Shown: positions 1 through 8,899, counted from the first letter of the stretch. The stretch is 13,043 nucleotides of DNA from Oehlia diaphana (GCA_003833135.1 QZLH01000376.1:20312-33354), one strand, 5' to 3'. Numbers and translations: made by a program. Notes: generated from the letters alone by a model not told the origin.

Positions 1-44
1 AAAAAACATAAATAATTGTTTCGATTTGAAAAAAAAAACCCCCC

Positions 45-75
<31 letters not shown>

Positions 76-430
76 GGGGATTACCTTTAAATACTAATAA
101 CATTTTTGATTTTTAAACATATATATATATATATTTAATACACTTATATACATTTTTACGACTATATTTTATACATTAGGAGGAGTTATTTACTCTTTCT
201 ATTAGTATGTGATATCAACATATCCCTCTTTAAATTTTTACTATATTAAAGAATTTTTATGTACCAGAAGGATTCATTGATAAAAAGCCGTTATTTGTGG
301 TTACATCGTAAATACTTTGGGCATTTCCAATTCCCCAATCAGCCAATTTCCATGCTATATTATATAAAAGAAGTCAAAGAAGTCAGTAAAGCAAAGAATG
401 TTATTATCCTTCCCCATTTCCCTTCCTGTT
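1..430. other. AT-rich 3' flank of the minus-strand gene, with homopolymers
   Basis: No convincing gene. There are long A runs between about 29 and 76 interrupted by a short C run and ending in GGGG, and an (AT)n microsatellite at about 119-134. Because the neighbouring gene is on the minus strand, its 3' UTR and polyadenylation site should lie here. A TTATTT at about 187-192 reads AAATAA on the minus strand and is only a weak candidate signal. A 61-codon open frame at 259-444 on the plus strand has no recognisable features and overlaps the gene's end antisense. Confidence 0.6.
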
Positions 431-1975
431 TTACTTACTTATAAATACAATAGTAGCTAGGACGAAAACAGCAAGCAACATTAAAATAGATCCTTGTTTT
501 GGTTTATAAACTTTAATTTCTACATCGGGACCAATTTTAATCACATCATGTTTTTGTTTTTCATTCTCATTCTCATTCTCATTAGGTTTTTGAATAATAG
601 GAGTAATTGAAGTATTTGAAATAGGGGAAACTATTGATGAAAGTTGACGTGGAACAATATTTATAGTATGATCTATGTTGTTGAAATTATTAATGTTGTT
701 TTTGTTGTTGATGATGTTGTTGTTGTTGTCATTGTTGTTGTCGTTGTTGTTGTTGTTAATATTTATATTTCCAGTTAGTAAGCCAGTTGGTAACGGTCGG
801 TTTTCTTCTTTATCCTCTCGAGATTGAACATTGTTATTTAATAAAGGATCATCAGGATCACCGCTAGCGTTACGAAAATCAAATCTCACCAAAGATTCAT
901 TTGTATTTTTGACTGGAGTTCTTTCTTTAAAATTGGACAATCTATCTTTATTTAATATTTCTCCCAACATATTTTTAACATTATTCTGTTTTGAAGAGTC
1001 AGAATTGCTACCATCTAAATCGCTATTACGAAATTCCGTACGTAATGGGGAATCACTCTGTTGTACTTGAGCAGTATACGCACTAGGTATTTTTGGCAAA
1101 TTTTCTATCTTTGGTGTTGATATTCTAGAACGATTTCTTGAAAGAAATAGGCCAGGCAATGAAAGAGGAGATGGGGTAACAGCCGAATGATCTATTGAGG
1201 ATTGATTGACATCATCATTATTATCATTATCATTAATATTATTATGTCGTTGAAATTGTTGCGATTGTTGTGGTTGTTGTTGAGGTTGTTTTTGAGGTTT
1301 TTGTTGAGGTTGTTGTTGAGGTTGTTGTTGAGATTGTCGCTGAGATTGTTTTTGTGAATGTTGTTGAGATTGTTGCTGAGATTGTTGATATTGTGGATAT
1401 TGTGAATATTGTAAATATTGTGGATATTGCGGATACTGCGATGATTGTTGGTAAATTTGTCGATTGACATCATCAACTTGATATTGATTTGGACTATGAG
1501 CAACATCATCTAACGGAGATAAAGGTGTTGGATTATAAGTGACATGTTTATTATCATAAAATTGTTGTAATTGTTGTTCTGTTGGAGGAAAATAAGGATT
1601 ATAATTATTAATATTATTATTACTAATTTTATTATTACTAAGTTGTGTATTGGTTAAATTTTGTTGTGGATTATCATCAGGGGATATAAAATAATGTACA
1701 TTAGAAGAAGGAGCTTGTTTTATGTGAATAAATTGTTCGTTTGTGGGTTGTAATTGTGATGAAGAAGGTAATGAATCTTGATGTAAAGATAAATTTTTTG
1801 GGGCGTATTGTTCTTGTGCTGCAACAAATTCTAAATATTCCACCGGATTTGTAGTTGATCTCACATTATTCCTATTCAAATGTTTGGAGAATTCTTCACT
1901 GGTCGAATACGCTCTTCCCATTTCATTATCACTTTCTCCATTATCATCATCATTATTATTATTACTTAAAGACAT
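431..1975 (-). CDS. Gln/Asn-rich tail-anchored membrane protein, function unknown
   Basis: This is a complete single-exon frame of 514 residues. I do not recognise the family. The ATG at 1975 is fixed by an in-frame TAA directly before it. Seen in order: an acidic Asn/Asp N-terminus (residues 5-20); a moderately complex segment (about 21-100); a Tyr-Pro-Gln repeat run (about 179-196) passing into a Gln/Ser/Pro tract (to about 240); a more ordinary Ser/Pro/Arg-rich part (about 262-380) that is the best place to look for conservation; an Asn/Asp run (about 402-433); a short Asn-Glu repeat (465-472); and one hydrophobic span (about 496-512) followed by only Ser-Lys. There is no N-terminal signal peptide. 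This layout predicts a tail-anchored protein with about 490 residues facing the cytosol and a tail in the ER, mitochondrial outer or another membrane (inference). The Gln/Asn tracts are prion-like and are coded by unstable CAA/AAC-type repeats, so length may vary between strains. Exons hidden by a wrong boundary cannot be excluded. Confidence 0.8.
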   Translation of the reverse strand: MSLSNNNNDDDNGESDNEMGRAYSTSEEFSKHLNRNNVRSTTNPVEYLEFVAAQEQYAPKNLSLHQDSLPSSSQLQPTNEQFIHIKQAPSSNVHYFISPDDNPQQNLTNTQLSNNKISNNNINNYNPYFPPTEQQLQQFYDNKHVTYNPTPLSPLDDVAHSPNQYQVDDVNRQIYQQSSQYPQYPQYLQYSQYPQYQQSQQQSQQHSQKQSQRQSQQQPQQQPQQKPQKQPQQQPQQSQQFQRHNNINDNDNNDDVNQSSIDHSAVTPSPLSLPGLFLSRNRSRISTPKIENLPKIPSAYTAQVQQSDSPLRTEFRNSDLDGSNSDSSKQNNVKNMLGEILNKDRLSNFKERTPVKNTNESLVRFDFRNASGDPDDPLLNNNVQSREDKEENRPLPTGLLTGNININNNNNDNNNDNNNNIINNKNNINNFNNIDHTINIVPRQLSSIVSPISNTSITPIIQKPNENENENEKQKHDVIKIGPDVEIKVYKPKQGSILMLLAVFVLATIVFISK

Positions 1976-1984
1976 TTATCTATC

Positions 1985-2053
1985 CTGAAAGTATTTTTAT
2001 TAGTTAGTTGTTATGACGTATTAAATTATTTTCGATAAAACCTTCATTTTTAC
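1985..2053 (-). other. predicted 5'-leader intron of the minus-strand gene (69 nt)
   Basis: Read on the minus strand, an AG|GTAAAA donor at 2053 is followed by a CTAAC/CTAAT branch-like motif and a TTTCAG acceptor ending at 1985, only nine bases before the ATG at 1975. The length matches the introns of the neighbouring ligase gene. The in-frame TAA just before the ATG means the upstream exon cannot extend the protein, so this would be a non-coding leader intron. Predicted from splice signals only. Confidence 0.55.
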
Positions 2054-2220
2054 CTGTATTTCGAAAAAGCTGTTTTTTAAAAAACTGTGAAAAAAAAGTA
2101 CCCTTTTTTTTTATTTTCTTTCTCCTTTTTTTTTTAATCTAAATTTTATATCATTTATACTTTATTATGTTAAAGCTGATATATATATTTTTTTTTTTAC
2201 TGTGGAGGAAAAAAACGGAA

Positions 2221-2253
2221 AGAGAAAATAGGAAGAGAAAATAGGAAGAGAAA
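2221..2253. repeat. short tandem repeat, 13-nt unit
   Basis: The unit AGAGAAAATAGGA occurs twice in exact tandem (2221-2233, 2234-2246) and then starts a third time. It lies about 250 bases upstream of the minus-strand ATG. On that strand it reads as a CT-rich tract, a composition common in fungal promoters near transcription starts. It could equally be a neutral microsatellite. Confidence 0.7.
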
Positions 2254-2981
2254 CCGGCTAATTTCAATCAACAAATAAGCAACCAAATTTCAAATGAAAA
2301 AAAAAAGGTTTGCCCTAATAATAATTTAATTATAAAATCTACTACCTACACAATAGTACAAAATTTACAAAATTAGATTTAAGCAACGGGAATTTTTGAC
2401 ACACAAGCTACAAGATAATTTTTTTTATATTTTCATTTATAAATGAAATGTAATTTGACGTACAATTTACTTAAAAAAAATTTCGGTGTAACCCGTATTT
2501 TTCTGTCAATGATTTTTTTACCATCTCTCCTAATTAATCATTCCGGGTATTACAAATTAAATAAATTAGTATGTATGATTGTTATAGTATAATAGAACAG
2601 GTTCACAGAGTTACTATAATGGTAAAAGCCTTTATTTTACAGAAAAAGATTCGGCCATGTTCAACCTTCCTGAAAATAATCATAATAAACTATTTTAGGT
2701 ATACCGTACTTTATATAGGTACAAGTATCTATAAAAAGAAAACTACATTTTGAAAAAAACTTGAATTAAACCTTTAAATGTTAAAGTATCTTCCGGCGGC
2801 TTTCTTCTTTATGTATGAAACAGTAAATAATAAATAATGTAAAAAGATGACGACACGGAGATCTTAATTCCGAATTTTTATCTTTATTTACAAAATATTT
2901 GGGCGAAATGGCACGGGTATTGTGCTTTACTTTTTATTAAAAAATAGTTCCATTTGCAAAGCTTTACTTCTCCCGACTTAC

Positions 2982-3010
2982 CTTTTATGATAAACAATCA
3001 ATCATAAAAG
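2982..3010. repeat. perfect 10-bp stem inverted repeat
   Basis: CTTTTATGAT (2982-2991) and ATCATAAAAG (3001-3010) are exact reverse complements separated by nine bases. The pair lies in the middle of the divergent intergenic region, so it could be a dimeric protein site or a remnant of a mobile element end. No function can be assigned from sequence. Confidence 0.6.
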
Positions 3011-3719
3011 AAAATTACACGAACAGACAAAATTACAAAGACAAAATCACGTGAATGTATAAATCGCGAATCTGGTCAAGTTTGTTTCTTAATTCTGGCC
3101 AGAGACCAGATTTATGAATTATTAATTAATTATCACATTGTTATTTAACCATTTCAGGTTAAAATTATACACCACATTTAGATTATCATGAATTTACGAA
3201 AATTTCGAAATTTCTGTGATTTTTTGATAATAATTAATTCAAATAGGTTCCATTTAAGATTCTTTTAAGGAAGATGAAATTCTTCAATTTTTTTTCAATT
3301 TAAGGTTTCGTTTAAAATGCATTATTAATTATTGGATGATCAAACTCATTTTTAAAGTTTAGGTTTGATTATGAAATTATACAGCTATCTAATTACTTTT
3401 TTTATAGCTTTATTCACAATCGAACACAAAACTTTTCGTTGTGAATGTTAAATGGCTAGTTCGATTTTTTTATGGTTCATTCTTTATAGACATTTGCGCT
3501 CGGGATAAAAACTTTATTAGTTTATTCGTGATCTTTCCCACCGACCGCAGTTAAATGAGTTTGATTGGTTTAATATTAAATTGCACATATGACATACATT
3601 ATACACATAGTTTTTTAATATATGATTAATAGCGTAAAATTCAATGAAAATCTCTTTATTATTCCAAAAAAAGCAATGGTTAGATGATATTCAACGTGAC
3701 CTTAGCTTATATTTTATGT

Positions 3720-3862
3720 ACAACCCCTATTCAACATTTATTAAACTCCATCCCCTTTCTCATTTTTTACCCAAAGCTTTACCAAATCTTTTAATAAAAT
3801 AAGTAAAAAAGAAGCTTGCATTACTGAAACCTTTTTAAAGAAAGTCTTTTTATTGATCAAAT
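3720..3862 (+). promoter_or_regulatory. probable core promoter and 5' leader of the RBR ligase gene
   Basis: A pyrimidine-rich stretch (about 3745-3770, with CCATCCCC and TTTCTC) lies about 100 bases before the ATG at 3863, in the position where fungal genes often have a CT-rich block next to the transcription start. No confident TATA box is seen. The first ATG after the block is the one used for the ligase, and a TGA in its frame at 3854-3856 blocks any N-terminal extension. Confidence 0.35.
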
Positions 3863-6179
3863 ATGTTTAAGGGAAGCTTTTTTAGTTCATTAAGGAATAG
3901 TGGAGGAAGTTCGAATCCGTCTAATTCACAGAAGGACACGATCCTTGAACAATTGATTGCTATATTACCTGACGCAGGTTTGAATATTTAAAAGTAAAAC
4001 TTAATACGTACCTTACCTTATTTTCTTCGTTTTATTAAAAAAAAATAATATTTATTACTTTCTTCTTCTATAGATCAAGACTATTTAAAATATTGTATTG
4101 GATTTTATCGCGATAATCATGTGATGAGAATTACGGAAAAAATATTTAATTTTAATAAAGGACATTATCCAAAAATACCAGAAGGATGTAAGAATGCTAA
4201 CTCTACGAAAGCAAAAAATGAATATTTATTAAAACTTAATGAATTATTTCCCGAATGTGATGTGGGATTTTTAAGAGAAAAATTATGTAGTGTAGATCAA
4301 AATCACTTACAACAAGTAATTGACCGATTATTAACTATGGATAAATCAGGAGATAAAGGAGGATATCCTCGTAGGGTAAATCAATTTATTATTGAACCAT
4401 GGGAGTTGATAAGATCACAAAGTTATAGAAAAGCTGTTAGATATAGATTATATAATGATTTTCCTGAAACTTGGCGTTCTACGATAAAAGCAATATTAGC
4501 GGAAAATAATTTTGATTACAGAAAAAGTTTTGAAAAATTGAAGGATTTAACAACAAATAATTGGTGGAATTCTATATTTAGTATATTTCGTAGAAAATTA
4601 TATAAAGAAATAGAAAATCCTGAATTATTAGAAGAAATACAAAAGTTACAATATGTTAAATTAGAAGAACAATCAAAGGCTGATCATGAAATAGCGAAGC
4701 AAGTTAATTTCAGTGAATATACGAATAATGATCAATTAATAACTTGTGGTTGTTGTTATGGTGATTATCCTTTTGAAGATTTGACTTGTTGTAGTGAAGG
4801 TCATTTATTCTGTAAAGATTGTATTAATCGTTTGGTACAAGAAGGTTTATTTGGTCAAGGTTCTTTACGTGGTAAACAAATTAATTGTATTGAACAAGCA
4901 GGTTGTGATGGTTATTTTACCGATGATCAGCTTAAATCAACTTTACTTCCTGACGTATTTAAGAATTATTTAGATTCTTTGGTAGAACATTCTTTAAAAC
5001 AATCAAATTTATCATTAGTACAATGTCCTTTTTGTAATTATTGCGAAGTAGATGACAATGACTTATTTCTTACTTTTAAGCAGTTTAGAATACCCAAATC
5101 TTCAAAATCTTTTATATTATTGGCTAGTTTACCTGTAGCTATTTTACCTTTATTTACTAGTTTTGAAAGTATTTTTAGTATTTTTACAGCTTTAAACGTT
5201 GTAATTATATTAATTCTTCCTCAAATTGTTTGGAATGTGATGGGTGTTTATCCACTTAAAGCTTGGGTTAGGGAATTAGACAGTATCGTTAAACGTGTAT
5301 GTATATTTTACGAGGATTTTATCGAAAAAGGAACACAGATTTTAATGTTATATTTTTTTTTTAATTACTTTAGGTGAAACGAAGACGCAGAGGAAACGTA
5401 TTTAAATGTCAAAATCCCGAATGTTGTAAGACATCTTGTTTATTATGTAGTAGGGAAAGTAAACCTTTTCATAAGTGTTACGAACAAGAACAGGATAGTT
5501 TACGTCTTTTTGTAGAAAAAGCTATGGCGGATGCTGTTAAACGAACCGTGAGTATCAAAATGAAATGTGAGGTTCTTACTGTATCATTTTTCTTATTATT
5601 TCTCTCTTCGAATTTTAGTGCCCAAAATGTCATATATCATTCACAAAAGCCGATGGATGCAATAAAATGACGTGTAGATGTGGTTATGTTATGTGTTATT
5701 TATGTAGAAAAGATTTGCGGCAAGAATCTTATGCACATTGTAAGTGTTTATTTTTATTGATTTATTTATTTATTTTCAGAAAAAACTTTTTCTAATCTTT
5801 TCTATTTTTTTTGTTTATTAATATAGTTTGTGATCATTTTCGTCCTATTCCAGGACAAAAATGTAAGAAATGTAATAAATGTGATTTATATAAAACTGAA
5901 GATGAAGAAAAAGTCATTAAAGAAGCTGCTACAAAAGCTCGTAGTGAATTTTTAAAGTCGCATCCTGAAGCAAGAGGTGTTAATCTCTTAGAAAATAATG
6001 TTATTGGTCCTGTTACTAACGAAGGTATGTTATACAGCTAACCAGTTAATAAATTTGTAAGAATTTAGACATAAACTCATTTATTTATTTATTATATTTG
6101 TGAAATTACAGATGATAATTATTATAGGGAAACATTTGAAAAGGCAGTTGAAAAGGTTGTTGATTATTTATTACCTTGA
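3863..6179 (+). CDS. RBR-type E3 ubiquitin ligase, RNF216/TRIAD3-like (six exons)
   Basis: Exons: 3863-3977, 4074-5296, 5374-5547, 5619-5739, 5827-6024 and 6112-6179, giving 632 residues; phases agree at all five junctions. RBR ligases take ubiquitin from an E2 onto a RING2 cysteine, then pass it to the substrate. Residues 27-198 hold three CUE-like helical stretches. RING1 ligands are C263, C266, C278, H282, C285, C288, C310 and C316. The IBR starts with CPFC (356-359) and ends with C458, C463, C468, C471, H479 and C481. Between its halves lies a hydrophobic segment (about 385-429), enough for one or two membrane spans. RING2 has C505, C508, C523, C525, C530 and C533, with C518 in DGCNKM as the expected catalytic cysteine. 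The cysteine-rich extension after RING2 (546-563) and its order with RING2 resemble RNF216, known to build K63-linked chains; linkage here is inference. Intron 1 has an unusual GTTTGA donor; the others are GTATGT, GTGAGT, GTAAGT and GTATGT. Confidence 0.93.
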
Positions 6180-7684
6180 CATTTAAATAGACTCCATAAT
6201 ATCTTTGAATTAAAGTTAGTGCGTTCAATTATATTTATTTATTAATCAGTAATATTATTTAAGAACATTTGAAACAATTTTTACCTTAACAAATTTATTA
6301 AAAAATTTCTTGATAAAATTATGTCGTTGATCATTTCCTAAGTTATGATTTTAAGTAAATATCAACGGGGGGTCGAAATTTAAAATTATTTCTTACAGAA
6401 AGAATATCCCTTTCTGAAACTTATACATGTTTGATACTTGAAGAGTTGTTCATAATAAGGAAGTTTATATTTTGTATGAAATATCCTATATTATTAGTAG
6501 TCTAGTCTACTCATATAATAAATATATTTCACGTATATTTCTATATTTTTCTTATTTCGCAAATTCATATATAAAATTGATAACATATACTTTGGTGTTT
6601 AGCGCATGTAGGAGGAAATTCGGAATCGTCAATATTTCTAATAACTAAAAAAAAGCTTTGAATAAGTCAATTTTAAAGAATTATGCTTACATCCAATCGA
6701 GAAACCAAGTGAATAAATGAAACAATTCGATCTCATCCAAAATCTAAATATATTGATATAACTTTTACAATGAAATTATTTAAGATAAAACTGAACCAAG
6801 TAAGAAATACGATCATTATAATCTTCCATTACTAAGCAGTCCAATAAATAGATAAATCACAGTAATGAAACAGTCAATAACGCCCCAAAAGATGTATCCT
6901 CATAAGCCCAAGATTGTAAAGGGCAAATAAATTATGAATTTGATCAAATGATCCAATATTTCTTTAATTTTTTTTTTGTCAACAATTTCAATTTAAAATA
7001 TTTTACTTATCTGAAAGTAACATAAACATTGCTAATAATGCAGCATGCAGAAAAACAACTATATTTGTATTTCCATCAAGTTGTTTCATAAAGGCAGGTT
7101 TTATTTTTGGCTTAAAGTACCATCAGTACTATATACGTTTCATAATTATAAAATATATCAGCCAAATTCCATGGATTATTTGAATCATTATTTGATAAGA
7201 TATTCAAAGAAAAAGGTTTTTGCAGTCTCATGGGATAAAATGCATGAGCAAACCTTATAAGAATAGTAAAAAATATCACAAGAAAAGAAAAACTCTATAT
7301 GCAACTCCAAGAATATTACGGAATAACATCCTATAGTAAGAATTTGAAATCAAGAAGTAAATTAGATAATGATATTATCCATTTTGATGGTTTACCAAAT
7401 TGAATCCAATAAATTGATGTGGCTATTGGAAAACAATAATAAGTGCAAAGATTAAGCAAATTCCATCAGTCTTTAAAATAATAATCTGGTCCCCAAATAA
7501 TTCATCTTTTTTCAATGTTCTTTTTTAATAACTAATTGAATTGTCAGTCCCAAATAATCAGGTAAATTATTTTCAGATAAAGCTAAAGCAATTACTAATT
7601 TTATTTGAAAATAGCCCAATTAGCATAATAATAATATTTCTAAAGTATACCATTTAAAATGTAGTAGAGCTTTACCATTCCAAC
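6180..7684. other. AT-rich 3' flank of the ligase gene and gene-free stretch
   Basis: The ligase gene's 3' UTR starts here; AATTAAAG at about 6208 is a weak polyadenylation-signal candidate. No intact gene follows. From about 6600 to 7680 the composition is slightly richer and more varied than in the flanks. A 71-codon frame at 7045-7260 (with two Trp and many Tyr and Lys), flanked by short frames in other phases, looks like a decayed coding sequence, perhaps of a transposon. I cannot assign it to a family and do not call a pseudogene. Confidence 0.5.
7677..7684. repeat. left 8-bp target-site duplication ATTCCAAC
   Basis: ATTCCAAC here is repeated exactly at 8900-8907. The two copies directly abut the inverted ends of the element between them, as expected for a target-site duplication. 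Eight bases is the usual length for the hAT superfamily; the match runs one base further (A), so nine is also possible. Confidence 0.8.
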
Positions 7685-7734
7685 AGGACCCAGAAATATA
7701 CATATAGAGGTAGAATACACAGATGTGACACCAT

Positions 7735-8282
7735 CACAGGTTGAAATGTAAAAAATCAGGCATCAATCAGTCACCAATCAGGCACCAATCAGGTAGTTGA
7801 TTGGTGACTGATTGGTGACTGATTGGTAACTGATTGGCATTTTCCCCAAATACTGTTACCAATCAGGCAGTTTGCTAACTTTTGATCTAGTGATCAGAAA
7901 TGGATAAAATATAGTTCATTGAAATTGTCTCAATAAGATGAATCTAATGGTAGTAAAATTGTATTTCTAGGATTAATAGTTAATAAGAAATTAAATAAAA
8001 TATAAATAATATATTTTTATTTTTATATTTTATTTAATATCTTGTCAAATATTAATCCTAGAAATACAATTTTACTACCATTAGATTCGTCTTATTGAGA
8101 CAATTCCAATGAACTATATTTTATCCTTTTCTGATTACTGGATCAAAAGTTAGAAAACTGCCTAATTGGTGATGATATTTGGTAAAAATGTTAATTAGTC
8201 ACCAATCGGTCACCAATCAGCTACCTGATTGGTGCCCAATTGGTAATTGATTGATGCCTGATTTTTCACTTTTTGACCTGTG
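7735..8282. mobile_element. nested foldback MITE (548 bp), possibly CACTA-like
   Basis: This is an almost complete palindrome: arms of about 270 bases (7735-8007 and 8023-8282) around a loop of about 15 bases. The ends read CACAGGTTGAAATGTAAAAA and, reverse-complemented, CACAGGTCAAAAAGTGAAAA. Flanking triplets are CAT (7732-7734) and TAT (8283-8285); the related copy at 11652-12102 has one TAT at the matching place (11699-11701), so a 3-bp duplication is likely. A CAC start, a 3-bp duplication and subterminal arrays of the motif CACCAATCAG in both orientations recall CACTA/EnSpm elements; PIF/Harbinger is the alternative. It has no coding sequence. The arms differ at scattered sites, so the element is not very recent. 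Confidence 0.8.
7758..7830. repeat. left subterminal array of CCAATCAG motifs
   Basis: Within the left arm of the foldback element, variants of CACCAATCAG occur about three times in one direction and then about four times as the reverse complement (CTGATTGGTG). This makes a secondary hairpin inside the arm. The mirror array lies at about 8196-8265 in the right arm. In CACTA-type elements such subterminal motifs bind transposase; that role is inferred here. Confidence 0.65.
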
Positions 8283-8899
8283 TATCATAGTGGAATTAGA
8301 TGAAGTAAAGTTTTGATTTGCGTACAATTTAAGAAATTTTCATCTATAGTTAAACATCAAGATTATGTATTTTTTATCAAAATTTTTATATGTAAAATTA
8401 GGTTGTGTATTTTTATAATATATTTACTGTACATTAATCACATTGTAATACATATTTAGTATTAATTGAAAGAAAATTCTAAAGGTTAAAAAGTGAAATT
8501 TTAGAAAAATAATTCTATTTTTTCACATTAGTATTTGATTTTATAAATAATATAGAAATCATGATAAAATAATTAATAACTTAATGTCTGAAATTTTATT
8601 TGTGTATTTTTGCAGGATTTTCAATATCAGGTGTTAATTATGTGTACTACTCATATAAAAAGTCTCTATGTATAGCTCATATCGAAGAACCACTTTTTTT
8701 TATTCTTTCATATAGAACGAATTACAAACTATGAAAAAGAACATTCAACTTCTAGCATAACTTAAATTAACTAGTTTTTTAATCACTTTGGGTAATAAGT
8801 ATTAATATGAAAGCTTATATAAAGTAAAAAAAAAATATTTTTTTATATAGTAAAAAAATTTTTTACTACCTGACCCTTATATATATATTTCTGGGTTCT

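Larger units (their letters stand above)
1986..3862. other. divergent intergenic region holding both promoters
   Basis: No gene is supported in this 1.9-kb stretch; a 60-codon frame at 2571-2753 shows no protein-like features. Seen here: a 13-nt purine-rich unit in two full tandem copies plus a partial one (2221-2253), which is pyrimidine-rich for the minus-strand gene; a perfect hairpin at 2982-3010; an inverted repeat at 3069-3112; a CACGTG E-box core at 3048-3053; an AT-rich inverted repeat (3116-3134 with 3226-3240); and an exact 11-nt inverted pair ATCAAACTCAT (3339-3349) with ATGAGTTTGAT (3555-3565). The last two pairs may be worn remains of small mobile elements. Confidence 0.5.
7685..8899. 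mobile_element. non-autonomous hAT-like DNA transposon (copy A), split by a nested element
   Basis: The left end begins AGGACCCAGAAATATA and the right end, reverse-complemented, begins AGAACCCAGAAATATA. The terminal inverted repeats stay similar for about 26 bases. An exact 8-bp duplication, ATTCCAAC, flanks both ends, which fits hAT-type transposition (family assigned from duplication length only). Without the nested foldback element and its 3-bp duplication the copy would be about 664 bp. It has no transposase frame, so it must have been moved in trans. A 50-base left segment (7685-7734) aligns without gaps to 11652-11701 of a second copy, and the similarity resumes at 8283. A segment of about 200 bases between roughly 8640 and 8850 is absent from that copy. 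Confidence 0.75.

Noticed and set aside
38..80. CCCCCCTAAAA near the left edge as a telomere repeat
   Set aside because: There is only one occurrence; the rest is A homopolymer with no repeated unit.
259..444. 61-codon plus-strand frame
   Set aside because: No family features, overlaps the 3' end of the opposite gene, and is of a length expected by chance.
1270..1467. Plus-strand Val/Glu-rich open frame
   Set aside because: It is the antisense reading of the CAA-type repeats of the minus-strand gene; its repetitive composition follows from those repeats.
1192..1509. Minus-strand Asn/Ile-rich frame in another phase
   Set aside because: It is a frame-shifted shadow of the Gln-rich region of the 514-residue protein.
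2571..2753. 60-codon plus-strand frame in the divergent intergenic region
   Set aside because: No domain, no splice-extended reading and an AT-driven composition; treated as chance.
3908..3918. AGTTCGAATCC resembles a tRNA B-box / T-arm
   Set aside because: It lies inside exon 1 of the ligase, has no properly spaced A-box, and no acceptor or anticodon stems can be drawn around it.
5065..5296. The hydrophobic part of the ligase as an unrecognised intron
   Set aside because: The frame stays open through about 230 AT-rich bases, contains Trp, Gly and Pro codons, and ends in a proper GTATGT donor; I see no good donor at its left border. RNA data could still overturn this.
4121..6041. Three separate small genes (a RING protein, a basic Cys-rich protein and a C-terminal fragment)
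   Set aside because: Splice donors and acceptors between them restore one frame with a complete RING1-IBR-RING2 order, so they are exons of one gene.
7758..7870. CCAATCAG arrays as a CRISPR-like repeat array
   Set aside because: The copies occur in both orientations, without regular spacers, inside a palindromic transposon in a eukaryotic genome.
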